In this document: positions 1-8,456 of the stretch, in pieces
Layout: every line of letters starts with the position of its first letter
Numbering within the stretch: the stretch's first letter is position 1
NCBI GenBank assembly: GCA_965204905.1
Contig: OZ242042.1
Coordinates: 1,922,001-1,986,000, forward strand
Length of the DNA stretch: 64,000 nucleotides
Direction: 5' to 3'
Origin: Bin87 sp965204905
Lineage (GTDB): Bacteria > Chloroflexota > Dehalococcoidia > Lucifugimonadales > UBA3495
Translations under genes and position numbers: made by a program
Notes under the pieces: model-generated
Seen by the model: only the letters and a program-made list of their open reading frames with translations
Told to the model about the DNA's origin: nothing
Database searches by the model: none

Positions 1-64
1 GCGCCGCCGCGCCGGTCAGCGGGCCAAAATTAAATTGTCGTTCTAATCCCACGCTGCTATTTAT

Positions 65-442
65 GTGGCGGTGAACCTTCTGCTGCTGGTGATTGATGCG
101 TTAACCGGGCCGGGCTGGTGGTTCTATTGGGGACTGTTCGGTTGGGGCATTGGACTGGTGGCTCACAGTTGCGGCGTGTTCGTGACGGCCGGAGGTAAAA
201 CGTTGCTCCGGCGATTGGAAGAGCGAGCATATCAAAGGCTGGTCAAGACCCAGGAGGAACCCGTCTCCCCTCCCAGGGTCTCGGCGCGCCCCTTGCCATT
301 CCCGCCGCGTGGTGGCAACCTTGCCCCCAGCGCAACCTGCGCCGGAGGGACGAAACATGACCACCCACCAAGCTCCGAGCAAAGAAGAAGTGCTCGGCTA
401 CCTGAAGGACGACGTGAACTGGGGCCGCTGGGGTCCCGATGA
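65..442 (+). pseudogene. 2TM domain membrane protein, broken or partial at the window edge
   Basis: The reading frame shows the two membrane helices of the 2TM domain family (VNLLLLVIDALTGPG and WWFYWGLFGWGIGLVAHS) followed by the family's charged EERAYQRLVK tail. The same frame is open from base 2 and encodes the expected basic N-terminal lead-in, but a TAA at 44-46 interrupts it. Replacing that codon with a Tyr codon would give the usual FYSHAAIYVAVN start of helix 1. The GTG at 65 is therefore probably not the native start. The 3' end overlaps the next gene by about 85 bases and its last 60 residues look non-native. Function of the family is unknown; it is membrane embedded. Confidence 0.55.
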
Positions 443-1277
443 CCAGAAGGGCGCGGTCAACATGGTTGACGACGCCAAGCGGCTGCGGGCCGCCGGCCTG
501 GTTAAGACCGGTCAGGCAGTGTCGCTGAGCCGCGAGTTTCCCGTAACGCCGGCACCCAACAACCCAACGCCAGCCATCCACTATATGCGCAAGGGTCCGC
601 GCGAGCCGGGCGGCGGAATGTCCACTGACTACTACGGCATCTCCTACCACGGTACCGCCACCACCCACCTGGACGCGCTGTGCCACGTGTGGGACCACAA
701 CGGTATGTGGAACGGCAAAGACCCGAACGAGATGATCCAGTTCGATGGCGCCAAATACGGCTCGGTGGAACATTGGAAGGAAGGTATCATCACGCGTGGG
801 GTGCTGCTGGACGTGCCGCGGCATCGTGGCACCGAGTACGTTACGCAGGAAACGCCGATCCATGGCTGGGAGTTACAGGAAATCTGCGAGGCCCAGGGCG
901 TGCAGATGGAACCCGGCGACGCCCTGGTGGTGTACGGCGGCCGCGAGAAGTGGAACGCTGACGGCAACCCCTTGTGGGGCAGCGATCCGGCGCTGCGGCC
1001 TGGCCTCCACGTATCTACCTTGAAGTTCATTCGCCAAAGCGATTGCTGCGTACTAGTGTGGGACATGATGGACCACACTCCCAACGGCTACGATCTGCCC
1101 TGGGCAGTACACGGCAGCATCTTCGCCTACGGCATCGGCCTACTGGACAACGCGCTGCTCCAACCGCTGGCGGAAGCCTGCGAAGCGGCCGGTCGGTGGG
1201 AATTCATGCTAACGATCAACCCGCTGCGCGTAGTGGGAGGCACCGGCTCGCCGGTGAATCCTGTCGCCATCCTATAA
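357..1277 (+). CDS. cyclase family protein (kynurenine formamidase-like metal hydrolase)
   Basis: A 306-residue protein of the cyclase/kynurenine-formamidase fold. The metal-site motif is visible as H98-G-T followed by H104-x-D106-x3-H110 (within YHGTATTHLDALCH). Downstream segments on entry to and exit from the site (PGDALVVYGG, LHVSTLKFIRQSDCCVLVWDMMD) fit the family. Members hydrolyse small amides, lactones or cyclic compounds with a divalent metal; the substrate here cannot be told. The ATG at 357 is chosen because GGAGG lies at 343-347; a GTG at 309 lacks such a site. It stands alone on the plus strand, so no pathway is implied by neighbours. Confidence 0.85.
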   Translation: MTTHQAPSKEEVLGYLKDDVNWGRWGPDDQKGAVNMVDDAKRLRAAGLVKTGQAVSLSREFPVTPAPNNPTPAIHYMRKGPREPGGGMSTDYYGISYHGTATTHLDALCHVWDHNGMWNGKDPNEMIQFDGAKYGSVEHWKEGIITRGVLLDVPRHRGTEYVTQETPIHGWELQEICEAQGVQMEPGDALVVYGGREKWNADGNPLWGSDPALRPGLHVSTLKFIRQSDCCVLVWDMMDHTPNGYDLPWAVHGSIFAYGIGLLDNALLQPLAEACEAAGRWEFMLTINPLRVVGGTGSPVNPVAIL

Positions 1278-1301
1278 GTCAATCCCCGCCGGCGGCGACT
1301 G

Positions 1302-1622
1302 GTGCCTATATTGTTGGAACAATTTCAGGCATTGACCGCTGCCGGGCGCGTCAAGCCAAGCGGACATGGGGCGCGGCGGATGATAACGCGCCTCATACCG
1401 TATGCCGATGTATGTAATGCCGTCGCCGATGATGTGATGGTAGGATCATATCCGGATGACCAGGAACCCTCATTGCTAGTATTACAACACGACCCCGAAG
1501 GCCGCCCTTTCCATGTAGTTTGGGGCTTTGACCCTGACATTGGCGACGCGTTGGTGATCACCACTTACTACCCCGGCCTGGATCGTTGGGAACCCGGTTT
1601 TGTGACCCGGAGGCGGAGATGA
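1302..1622 (+). CDS. DUF4258 domain protein
   Basis: A 106-residue protein with the DUF4258 pattern: an early GHGARRMITR segment, the DVCNAVADDVMVGSYPDD region and a later beta hairpin PFHVVWGFDPDIGDALVITTYYP. DUF4258 proteins have a RelE/HigB-like size and are often next to small partner genes. The start is a GTG at 1302; TTG codons at 1311 and 1314 are alternatives and no strong ribosome site is seen. Its stop overlaps the start of the next gene in ATGA at 1619-1622, so the two are almost surely translated together. Confidence 0.75.
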   Translation: MPILLEQFQALTAAGRVKPSGHGARRMITRLIPYADVCNAVADDVMVGSYPDDQEPSLLVLQHDPEGRPFHVVWGFDPDIGDALVITTYYPGLDRWEPGFVTRRRR

Positions 1623-2170
1623 AGTTCGGCGAAATCGAGTGCCTGCCCATGATGATTTATCACTGCGGATACGCCGTTCAGATGGAAACCTGCATTCCAG
1701 ATCCCAACATTGACCCTTTGCCTGTGGTCTCCATATTCGAGCTGGATCGGATTGACGACGTTCGCGACGCCATTGATCGAGGCTATCTGGACGTGGCTGC
1801 ATCATACGGCGACCTGTACCGGTTGATTCCACTGGACATTGGGCCAAACGACGCGGAGAAACCAACGCCTAGTTACGACCGCTACCGCACTCGCATGGAG
1901 GAAGTCAACGGTTACGTCGTTGAGATGGCAACGGAACTCACTGGCATCGGCTCGCGCTGGGCTGCCAGTATTGGACGCCAGGATTTGCCGCGAATGGACG
2001 CGGCCCGTGCTGCGTTAGAGGCCGGCGACCTGGAAACCGCCGCCCAGTACGGCAAGATCTATCGGTTGGATCCGGTGGACGTGGAGCCTGTGGTCAAGCC
2101 CTGGAGGCCGTCAGAGAAAGAAGCCGAGTGGAAGGCCAAAAAGCAAGCGGAGGAACAAGCCACTGCATGA
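1619..2170 (+). CDS. unknown protein with a duplicated 30-residue motif, coupled to DUF4258
   Basis: A 183-residue protein starting at the ATG of an ATGA overlap with the DUF4258 gene. I do not recognise the family. The N-terminus (MKFGEIECLPMMIYHCGY, then METC) has two spaced cysteines but no clear zinc knuckle. Residues about 47-75 and 133-162 repeat each other: VRDAIDRGYLDVAASYGDLY-RL and ARAALEAGDLETAAQYGKIY-RL, each followed by a P-D-V/I-x-P element. The C-terminus is a Lys/Glu-rich tail. Position after a DUF4258 gene suggests a partner or regulator; that is inference only. Confidence 0.65.
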   Translation: MKFGEIECLPMMIYHCGYAVQMETCIPDPNIDPLPVVSIFELDRIDDVRDAIDRGYLDVAASYGDLYRLIPLDIGPNDAEKPTPSYDRYRTRMEEVNGYVVEMATELTGIGSRWAASIGRQDLPRMDAARAALEAGDLETAAQYGKIYRLDPVDVEPVVKPWRPSEKEAEWKAKKQAEEQATA

Positions 2171-2224
2171 GGCGGACGATGGAGTATCGCGCCGGATAGA
2201 TAAGGATGATGCAGGAAGGTTGGC

Positions 2225-3370
2225 ATGGCTATCTACAAAATTGAAGGGAACAACGAGAAGTTGGTCAAGGTTGATGCGACTTCGTTCAGCCAAGAAAAAA
2301 TATGGGAACAGCAGCACTTGGAGCGTATGCTGCGCGACTGCCCTGAAGTGTTGGAAGATGGATTGCTAATCATAGCCCAGCAGTACAGCAATTGGCTGGA
2401 TTCCAAACTGAAGATCGACTTGCTGGGCTTGGACTCCAATGGTCGGCTGGTTGTGATCGAACTGAAAAAGGGAGACACCGGCGCCCACATGGATTTGCAG
2501 GCGATTCGTTACGCTGCGATGGTTGCCAACATGACGGTCGAACAGGCTGTGGGTGCTTATCAGACCCATTTAGAAAAGCGGGCCAGCGAACCGGGCCGCG
2601 ATCCAGTGGAAGAAGGTGAATCCGAAACGCTCCTTCGGGAACATCTGAAAGTTGCGGAGCTTGACAGTCAAGCGATTCACACAGAGATGCCCCGTATCAT
2701 TCTAGCTTCGGAGAACTTCGGCAAGGAATTAACCACGTGCGTAATGTGGCTGAACCACTCTTGGTTAAGTAGCGAAGGCCCCGAAATCAAGTGCGTTAGA
2801 CTACAGCCGCATAAGGATGGCGATGATGTACTGGTCGAATCTAGCGTGGTAATCCCGTTGCCTGAGGCTTCAGACTACCAAACGCAACTCAAGAAATTGG
2901 AACAAGAAACTAGGTCGGAGAGTTCAGCGAAAGCGCAAACCCATCAAGGGGCTGACGCATTCGAGGAAAGCATTAAACGCGCGTCAGAGGCGTTCCAGCC
3001 GGGGTTGAATTTGCTCTATCAAGCAGCGAAAACTACGGAGCAGAAGAAAATTGCCGAATTGTCGACTACTGTCAAAGGCGAAAATTACACCATCAATCTA
3101 AAGGTTCCGGGCCATGATAACGTACTGGTAACCTTCACGAACATCCTTCAGTACAAGGGCAAAGAGTGTGGGGGAGAGGTAGCTTTTCTGCCTGGATTGG
3201 CCGACGCAGCTCCTGAATCACGGCTCCGAATTGAGAAACTGATTGGCGCCGACGTACTGAAAAATCGCTACCGGAGATTGTCAGTAAAGAAATACGATTG
3301 GCAAGCAATCCTGGCCGCTATCGGTGACGTTTACCGGGAAGCTTCCGGAATCCCGCCTACACAGGAATGA
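2225..3370 (+). CDS. PD-(D/E)xK nuclease-like (DUF91/NucS-type) protein
   Basis: A 381-residue protein. The N-terminal 100 residues carry the PD-(D/E)xK nuclease core: LE33 on the first helix, D65 in KLKIDLLGLD, and E79-L-K81 in VVIELKKG. The following helix (MDLQAIRYAAMVANMT) is typical of the DUF91/NucS-like endonuclease domain. The middle is a variable helical linker and the C-terminal third (INLKVPGHDNVLVTF onward) is an unrecognised beta-rich part ending in a basic motif. Such proteins act on DNA in repair or defence. ATG at 2225 is preceded by AGGAAGG at 2214-2220. It may be a stand-alone nuclease; the target is unknown. Confidence 0.65.
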   Translation: MAIYKIEGNNEKLVKVDATSFSQEKIWEQQHLERMLRDCPEVLEDGLLIIAQQYSNWLDSKLKIDLLGLDSNGRLVVIELKKGDTGAHMDLQAIRYAAMVANMTVEQAVGAYQTHLEKRASEPGRDPVEEGESETLLREHLKVAELDSQAIHTEMPRIILASENFGKELTTCVMWLNHSWLSSEGPEIKCVRLQPHKDGDDVLVESSVVIPLPEASDYQTQLKKLEQETRSESSAKAQTHQGADAFEESIKRASEAFQPGLNLLYQAAKTTEQKKIAELSTTVKGENYTINLKVPGHDNVLVTFTNILQYKGKECGGEVAFLPGLADAAPESRLRIEKLIGADVLKNRYRRLSVKKYDWQAILAAIGDVYREASGIPPTQE

Positions 3371-3384
3371 CGGCAAGGGAAATT

Positions 3385-4590
3385 TTACCCCCGCTTATCC
3401 GACACTATCCGTCCGTCCTTGATCACCAGCTGCAACTGCCGCAGGTTGTTGATGTCGTCCAATGGGTTGGCGCGCACCACGATCAGGTCGGCCAGTTTGC
3501 CGACCTCAACGGTTCCCAGTTGATCGCCTACGCCGCAGAGTTCGGCGGCGTTTCGGGTGGCAGCCTGTAGCGTTTGCCAGGTGGTTGCGCCGTCGCGGAC
3601 CCACAGGCCCATTTCCAGCAGGGCGGCGTCCTTGAGGGGCCGGATGTCAGAGCCCAACGCCATTTTCGCGCCGGAGTCCAAGGCGCGCTTGAACCAGTGG
3701 GCGTGCTCGTCGGCAGCGGCATCGGCGCGGCACTGGAGGTCCGCGGCGATGTTGCGCTGGGCCAACCAGCGCCTTTCGTACTCGTTCTGCGCCTGCCCCT
3801 CGGTCAGATGCGAAATCGCCAGGGTGGGCACGTACCACGTCGGTGATTCCGACAGGGTAGCGATGCAATCCTCGTCCATGATGTAGCCATGCTCGACGGT
3901 ATGGGCGCCCAAGCGCAGTGCCGATTTGACGGCATCGGGATTGGCGGCGTGGGCCATCACAGGAAACTCGCGCTGCCGGCAGATGGCGAAGGCCGCGGAC
4001 AACTCTTCCTCCAGCAGGAACGAATGCCAGTGGCGATCCCAGTCCGGCCCCATGATGCCGCCGGTGAGGTTGAGCTTGATGTGGTCAACGCCGTTCTTGA
4101 TCTGCTCGCGGATGGCCTGGACGAATCCGTAGGGGCCGTCGCATTCACGCGCCTGGCCGGACATGAGGAAGTGGCCGCCGGTTGTAGTGAGGAAGTGCCC
4201 GCAGGCGAACACCCGGGGCCCGGGCACTCCGCCCGTGTCAAAGACCCGTTTCCACGCCACGTCCATGAAATGCGCCGCGCCGCCGCAGCGCACACCGGTG
4301 ATGCCGGCCTCGGTCAGCGCCAGGGAAAGCGCCCGCCCAAAATTGGCCGTTTCCTGCGCCGGCGTGGTCCCGGGCGGCACGGGGTACTCGGGATGAATGT
4401 GAACGTCCCACAGCCCGGGCAGGACAAAAGCGCCCCTGAGGTTAACTATCTGGGCATTGTTTCCGGACGACGAAAAGGGGCCGGCCCCGATTTCGACGAT
4501 GCGGCCATTGTCGATAACGACAGTGGCATCAGTCGCCACGCTCGGGTTGACGGCGTCGATCAGGTTGGCATTAGTGAGTACCAGGGACAT
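3385..4590 (-). CDS. amidohydrolase family protein (imidazolonepropionase/prolidase-like)
   Basis: A 401-residue metal-dependent hydrolase of the amidohydrolase superfamily. Visible sites are H64-I-H66 in the first metal motif, K172 (HIKLNLTGG) as possible bridging lysine, H214 (MAHAANPD), H234 (TVEHGYIMD) and D315 (ALGSDIRPL). The C-terminal segment LGTVEVGKLADLIVVRANPLDD is the usual composite-domain end. It probably cleaves a cyclic amide, imide or peptide-like bond; substrate not determinable. It faces away from the housekeeping operon, leaving a short divergent promoter region. Confidence 0.85.
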   Translation of the reverse strand: MSLVLTNANLIDAVNPSVATDATVVIDNGRIVEIGAGPFSSSGNNAQIVNLRGAFVLPGLWDVHIHPEYPVPPGTTPAQETANFGRALSLALTEAGITGVRCGGAAHFMDVAWKRVFDTGGVPGPRVFACGHFLTTTGGHFLMSGQARECDGPYGFVQAIREQIKNGVDHIKLNLTGGIMGPDWDRHWHSFLLEEELSAAFAICRQREFPVMAHAANPDAVKSALRLGAHTVEHGYIMDEDCIATLSESPTWYVPTLAISHLTEGQAQNEYERRWLAQRNIAADLQCRADAAADEHAHWFKRALDSGAKMALGSDIRPLKDAALLEMGLWVRDGATTWQTLQAATRNAAELCGVGDQLGTVEVGKLADLIVVRANPLDDINNLRQLQLVIKDGRIVSDKRG

Positions 4591-4674
4591 GGGCGATAAC
4601 CTCCACTAAAGTCCACTCCGAACGTGTCTTCGGGTTGTGGTCTGCATTATATGCATTATGGCGGGGCGTTCGGT

Positions 4675-4703
4675 TTGCCGCTCTTTTAACCCTGTGCTAT
4701 ACT
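4675..4703 (+). promoter_or_regulatory. sigma70 promoter of the rpsB operon
   Basis: A -35 TTGCCG at 4675-4680 and a -10 TATACT at 4698-4703 are separated by exactly 17 bases, and the -10 has the extended TGC just before it (TGCTATACT). It lies 45 bases upstream of the rpsB start and is the only strong candidate between the divergent amidohydrolase and rpsB. Confidence 0.75.
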
Positions 4704-4747
4704 TGGCCTCGCTGAACAGACAATACAAACGCGAGGCAGGACAGCTT

Positions 4748-5617
4748 ATGGTACAGGCCCCAGAACGCCCGACGGTAGTTGATCCGGGTGCGGCTGCCGC
4801 ACTGGAACCCATCACGATGAAATCGTTGCTGGAAGCAGGAGTGCATTTCGGCCACCAGACCAGGCGGTGGAACCCCAGAATGCGGCGCTATATCTTCACC
4901 CAGCGCAACGGCATCCACATCATCGACCTGCAACAAACGATGGGCCTGATTAATGATGCTTATCGGGCGATGGTGGAAGTGGCGGCCTCTGGCGGTAAAG
5001 TTCTGTTCGTCGGTACCAAGAAGCAAGCCCAGGATGTTATCGCCTCCGAAGCCGAGCGAACCGAGCAGTGGTACGTGAACCAGCGGTGGCTCGGTGGCAC
5101 GCTGACCAATTTCCAGACCATCAAGGCTCGCATTGACCACATGAAGCGGTTGCAGGAGCAGCGTGATTCGGGGTATCTGGCCCGCCTTCCTAAGAAGGAA
5201 ACGGTACGGCTGACCCACACGCTGGACAAGCTGGAGAAGTACTTTACCGGCCTGCGCAACATGGATCGACTTCCGGCGGCATTGTTCGTAATCGACATTG
5301 GCAAAGAGGACATCTGCATCGCGGAAGCGCGCCGGCTGAACATCCCGATCTTTGCCATCGTTGATACCGATTGCGACCCTGGTCTGGTCTCCCACGCCGT
5401 GCCTGGTAACGACGACGCCGTTCGTTCAATACGTTTGATCACTGGCCGCATGGCATCAGCCATTGAGGAAGGCCAGGCGCAGCGCGAGGCGATGATGACC
5501 GCCGAGGCCGAGCCGTCCGAAGACGAAGAGCAATCCGTAGAGGAAACGGCTCGCTTCGCCCAGACCGTCACTCTGGAAGAGCTGGGACAGATGATGTCCG
5601 CCCGCCCTCTGGAATAG
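4748..5617 (+). CDS. rpsB: 30S ribosomal protein S2
   Basis: A 289-residue ribosomal protein S2: TMKSLLEAGVHFGHQTRRWNPRM near the N-terminus, the central coiled-coil arm, and GKEDICIAEARRLNIPIFAIVDTDCDPGLV are diagnostic. It binds the 30S body with S1. The start is set at ATG 4748, after AGGCAGGA at 4735-4742. A longer frame to 4637 would include the promoter and is rejected. An acidic C-terminal extension of about 45 residues (SEDEEQSVEETARFA) goes beyond the conserved core. It is first gene of the rpsB-tsf-pyrH-frr operon. Confidence 0.96.
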   Translation: MVQAPERPTVVDPGAAAALEPITMKSLLEAGVHFGHQTRRWNPRMRRYIFTQRNGIHIIDLQQTMGLINDAYRAMVEVAASGGKVLFVGTKKQAQDVIASEAERTEQWYVNQRWLGGTLTNFQTIKARIDHMKRLQEQRDSGYLARLPKKETVRLTHTLDKLEKYFTGLRNMDRLPAALFVIDIGKEDICIAEARRLNIPIFAIVDTDCDPGLVSHAVPGNDDAVRSIRLITGRMASAIEEGQAQREAMMTAEAEPSEDEEQSVEETARFAQTVTLEELGQMMSARPLE

Positions 5618-5703
5618 CCGGTTCTTCCCGCGCCTGTCCCTGAACTGCCGGGCGCTGTACCCACAACCAAACCGAAACACGTTGCAGCCAGGAGGCCCTG
5701 ATC

Positions 5704-6210
5704 TTGCCTGCGGTAACCGTTGAACTAATCAAGTCCCTTCGTGAGCAGACGGGCGCCGGAATTGTCGATTGCAAAAATGCGCTGGAGGATACCGATGGCG
5801 ATTTGGACCGCGCCGTCGAAGCCCTGCGCCAAAAAGGGTTCGAACAGGCGGCTAAGCGAGCCGATCGAGAGACATCGCAAGGTCTGATCGAATCGTACAT
5901 CCACACGGGCGGCCGCGTGGGCGCTCTCGTGCAGTTGGGTTGCGAAACGGACTTCGTGGCCCGCACTGAGGAATTTCGCGCTCTCGCCCATGACATCGCC
6001 ATGCAGGTAGCCGCCATGTCGCCGGTGTACCTCAGTGAAGAAGATTTGCCGGAAGACGACGACCGACCGGCGGCGCAGGTATGCCTGCTACAGCAACCGT
6101 TCATTAAGGACGGTTCCCGGACGCTGGCGGACCTGGTGCGGGAAACGGCCGCGCAAACCGGCGAGAACGTGCGCATCGTGCATTTCAGTCGGCTTGCGTT
6201 GGGTGAATAG
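5704..6210 (+). CDS. tsf: translation elongation factor Ts
   Basis: A 168-residue EF-Ts, the guanine-nucleotide exchange factor of EF-Tu. The UBA-like N-terminus (LIKSLREQTGAGIVDCKNALEDTDGDLDRA) and the GALVQLGCETDFVAR core strand are clear. It is the short form with only one core subdomain half, as in thermophile and Chloroflexota-like versions, and ends with the LVRETAAQTGENVRIVHFSRL conserved tail. TTG start at 5704 with AGGAGG at 5690-5695, 8 bases away, decides the start. Confidence 0.95.
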   Translation: MPAVTVELIKSLREQTGAGIVDCKNALEDTDGDLDRAVEALRQKGFEQAAKRADRETSQGLIESYIHTGGRVGALVQLGCETDFVARTEEFRALAHDIAMQVAAMSPVYLSEEDLPEDDDRPAAQVCLLQQPFIKDGSRTLADLVRETAAQTGENVRIVHFSRLALGE

Positions 6211-6288
6211 ACTCTACGGGGTCTGCGGGACATACGCGCTCGCACACTACCGCCGCTGTAGGACCACGACCAGAACCTGACTACAGAC

Positions 6289-7062
6289 ATGGTTGCCGGA
6301 AGCCGCAGTGGACAATCGATTTACGGTCGTGTCCTGCTCAAAATCAGCGGCGAGTCGTTGCAGGGGGTAGGGCCTGAAACGATTGACCCTGAAGCCGTAG
6401 CATATATCGCCGATCAAGTCATAGACGCTCAATCCCGTGGTGTTGAAATCGCGGTAGTCGTGGGAGGTGGCAACATCTGGCGTGGAACTACCGCCGAGCG
6501 GCAGGGTATGGATCGTTCTGCGGCGGACTACGCCGGCATGGTGGCCACCATTATCAACGGCTTGGCGTTACAGGATGCCTTGGAGCGTCGCGGGGTCACC
6601 ACTAGGACCCAATCCGCCCTGCCTATACAGGCGGTTGCAGAGCCATACATACGCCGTCGTGCAACGCGCCATCTGGAAAAGGGACGGGTTGTCCTGTTCT
6701 GCGCCGGGTCCGGGAACCCTTATATGTCAACTGACACGGCTTCGGCCTTGCGCGCCTTGGAAATCGGGGCGGACGTGCTTCTGATGGCCAAGAACGGTGT
6801 GGACGGCGTGTATGATTCCGACCCGCGCATCAATCCTGAGGCAGTCCGATTCGGCAATCTGGAATATCTGGATGCGGTGAACCGGCGGCTGGAGGTGATG
6901 GATTCCACCGCTATGACCTTGTGCATGGACAACCAGATGCCTATCATAGTTTTCGATATATTCGATAGAGGCGCGATGAGCCGCATCTTGCGAGGCGACG
7001 CCGTTGGCACCACCATCGATGACGGCAAGCAAAATGGTCCAGGAGGGGAACGAAATGCCTGA
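6289..7062 (+). CDS. pyrH: UMP kinase
   Basis: A 257-residue amino-acid-kinase fold enzyme phosphorylating UMP to UDP. Motifs: RVLLKISGESLQG at the N-terminus, VVGGGNIWRG, the RRATRHLEKGRVVLFCAGSGNPYMSTDTA segment, and MAKNGVDGVYDSDPR. The C-terminus MPIIVFDIFDRGAMSRILRG fits. ATG at 6289. Its last 8 bases overlap frr, whose strong ribosome site lies inside the pyrH end, so the two are coupled. Classic position between tsf and frr. Confidence 0.96.
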   Translation: MVAGSRSGQSIYGRVLLKISGESLQGVGPETIDPEAVAYIADQVIDAQSRGVEIAVVVGGGNIWRGTTAERQGMDRSAADYAGMVATIINGLALQDALERRGVTTRTQSALPIQAVAEPYIRRRATRHLEKGRVVLFCAGSGNPYMSTDTASALRALEIGADVLLMAKNGVDGVYDSDPRINPEAVRFGNLEYLDAVNRRLEVMDSTAMTLCMDNQMPIIVFDIFDRGAMSRILRGDAVGTTIDDGKQNGPGGERNA

Positions 7063-7660
7063 GCGTAGAGATAGAGACGGCAACGACAGCCAGCAGGAAC
7101 GCACTATCGAAGACGTGCTGAATGAAGTTGAGCGAAAAATGGGACAGTCCATTGAGGCTATGCGCCGGGATATCAGCACCCTGAGGACGGGCCGTGCCGC
7201 TCCCGCGTTGATCGAAGACCTGGCAGTGGACTATTACGGCACTCCAACCCCACTCAAACAGATCGCCTCCATATCCGCCCCGGACGCTCGCGCTATCATG
7301 GTGCAACCGTGGGACCGGCAGGCCCTGAGGGACATTGAAAGGAGCCTCACCCAGTCGGAAATGGGGTTCAACCCCTCAAACGACGGCAACGTCATCACCG
7401 TGCCCATCCCTCCGCTGACCCAGGAACGCCGCCGGGAGATGGTAAGGCTGTTGAAACGCAAAGCCGAGGATAGCAAGGTGGCCGTTCGCAACGTCCGCCG
7501 GGATGGCGTTGACTCCCTGCGGAAAATGGAGCGCGACAAGGCAATCTCCCAGGACGAGAGCCGGCGCAGCCAGGATGCGTTGCAGAAGACCACCGACGCC
7601 CACGTCAAGACGATTGACGAAGTGTCGGCGGGCAAAGAGGCGGAGATCATGGAAGTGTGA
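7055..7660 (+). CDS. frr: ribosome recycling factor
   Basis: A 201-residue ribosome recycling factor that with EF-G splits post-termination ribosomes. The core matches: EAMRRDISTLRTGRAAPALIEDLAVDYYG, PLKQIASISAPDARAIMVQPWD, LTQERRREMVRLLKRKAEDSKVAVRNVRRD. It has an extra charged 15-residue N-terminus before the usual start of helix 1. Start at ATG 7055 is set by AGGAGGGG at 7041-7048; a frame open to 7004 would lie inside pyrH and is rejected. Overlaps pyrH by 8 bases. Confidence 0.95.
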   Translation: MPERRDRDGNDSQQERTIEDVLNEVERKMGQSIEAMRRDISTLRTGRAAPALIEDLAVDYYGTPTPLKQIASISAPDARAIMVQPWDRQALRDIERSLTQSEMGFNPSNDGNVITVPIPPLTQERRREMVRLLKRKAEDSKVAVRNVRRDGVDSLRKMERDKAISQDESRRSQDALQKTTDAHVKTIDEVSAGKEAEIMEV

Positions 7661-7696
7661 ACACCGAGCGCGCACACTACCCGCTGATCTCGTTCC

Positions 7697-8452
7697 TTGT
7701 CATCTTTAAACCGCACACCCAGTAGCTCCGGGCCAGCCGGCAGCGGAGCAATCGTTCCGCGACACATTGCTATCATCATGGACGGCAATGGTCGTTGGGC
7801 CGCCCAACGTCAGTTGCCCAGAATGGCAGGCCATCGCCGGGGCGTTGCCAACATTCAGAACGTTATTCGCGCTCTGGCGCATCGTGGTGTCGCCGTGGCT
7901 ACGCTGTATGCGTTCTCCACGGAAAACTGGCGACGTCCCACTGCGGAAGTCAACGCTTTGATGGAGATTCTTGCGGAAGAGATTGGACCACAAACGCGGG
8001 AATTGCACGAAGCCGGCGTTCGATTGGTGCATTTGGGAGACCCAAACCCTCTGGACGGCAAGTTGCAAGAGGCCATTGCTCGGGCCGAGCGGATTACCGA
8101 AGCCAATGATCGTTTCTTGCTGAATGTAGCTTTCAATTACGGCGGACGGGACGAAATACTGCACGCCGTCAGGCGGATCATTGCAGATGGTGTTTCGCCC
8201 GACCAGGTAAACGACGAGCTATTCGGTCGCTACCTTTACACTGACGGCTGCCCGGATCCGGACCTTATCATCCGCACCGGTGGCGAGCAGCGTTTAAGCA
8301 ACTTTCTCATCTGGCAGGCTGCCTACAGCGAGTACTACCATACTCCGGTGCTGTGGCCGGATTTGGGCGAGGAAGAACTGGATCGAGCATTGGCCGAGTA
8401 CGGGCAAAGGCAAAGACGATTCGGCGCGCTGGACGGACAGGAAGAGGCGTAG
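7697..8452 (+). CDS. uppS: polyprenyl diphosphate synthase (undecaprenyl diphosphate synthase)
   Basis: A 251-residue cis-prenyltransferase that makes the C55 carrier for cell-envelope synthesis. The catalytic D29 lies in HIAIIMDGNGRWA; FSTENWRRP, FNYGGRDEI and DLIIRTGGEQRLSNFLIWQAAYSEYY are conserved. TTG start at 7697 is assumed, because the first ATG lies inside the catalytic motif; its ribosome site is weak. It is followed after 4 bases by cdsA, consistent with one operon. Confidence 0.94.
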   Translation: MSSLNRTPSSSGPAGSGAIVPRHIAIIMDGNGRWAAQRQLPRMAGHRRGVANIQNVIRALAHRGVAVATLYAFSTENWRRPTAEVNALMEILAEEIGPQTRELHEAGVRLVHLGDPNPLDGKLQEAIARAERITEANDRFLLNVAFNYGGRDEILHAVRRIIADGVSPDQVNDELFGRYLYTDGCPDPDLIIRTGGEQRLSNFLIWQAAYSEYYHTPVLWPDLGEEELDRALAEYGQRQRRFGALDGQEEA

Positions 8453-8456
8453 GGCC

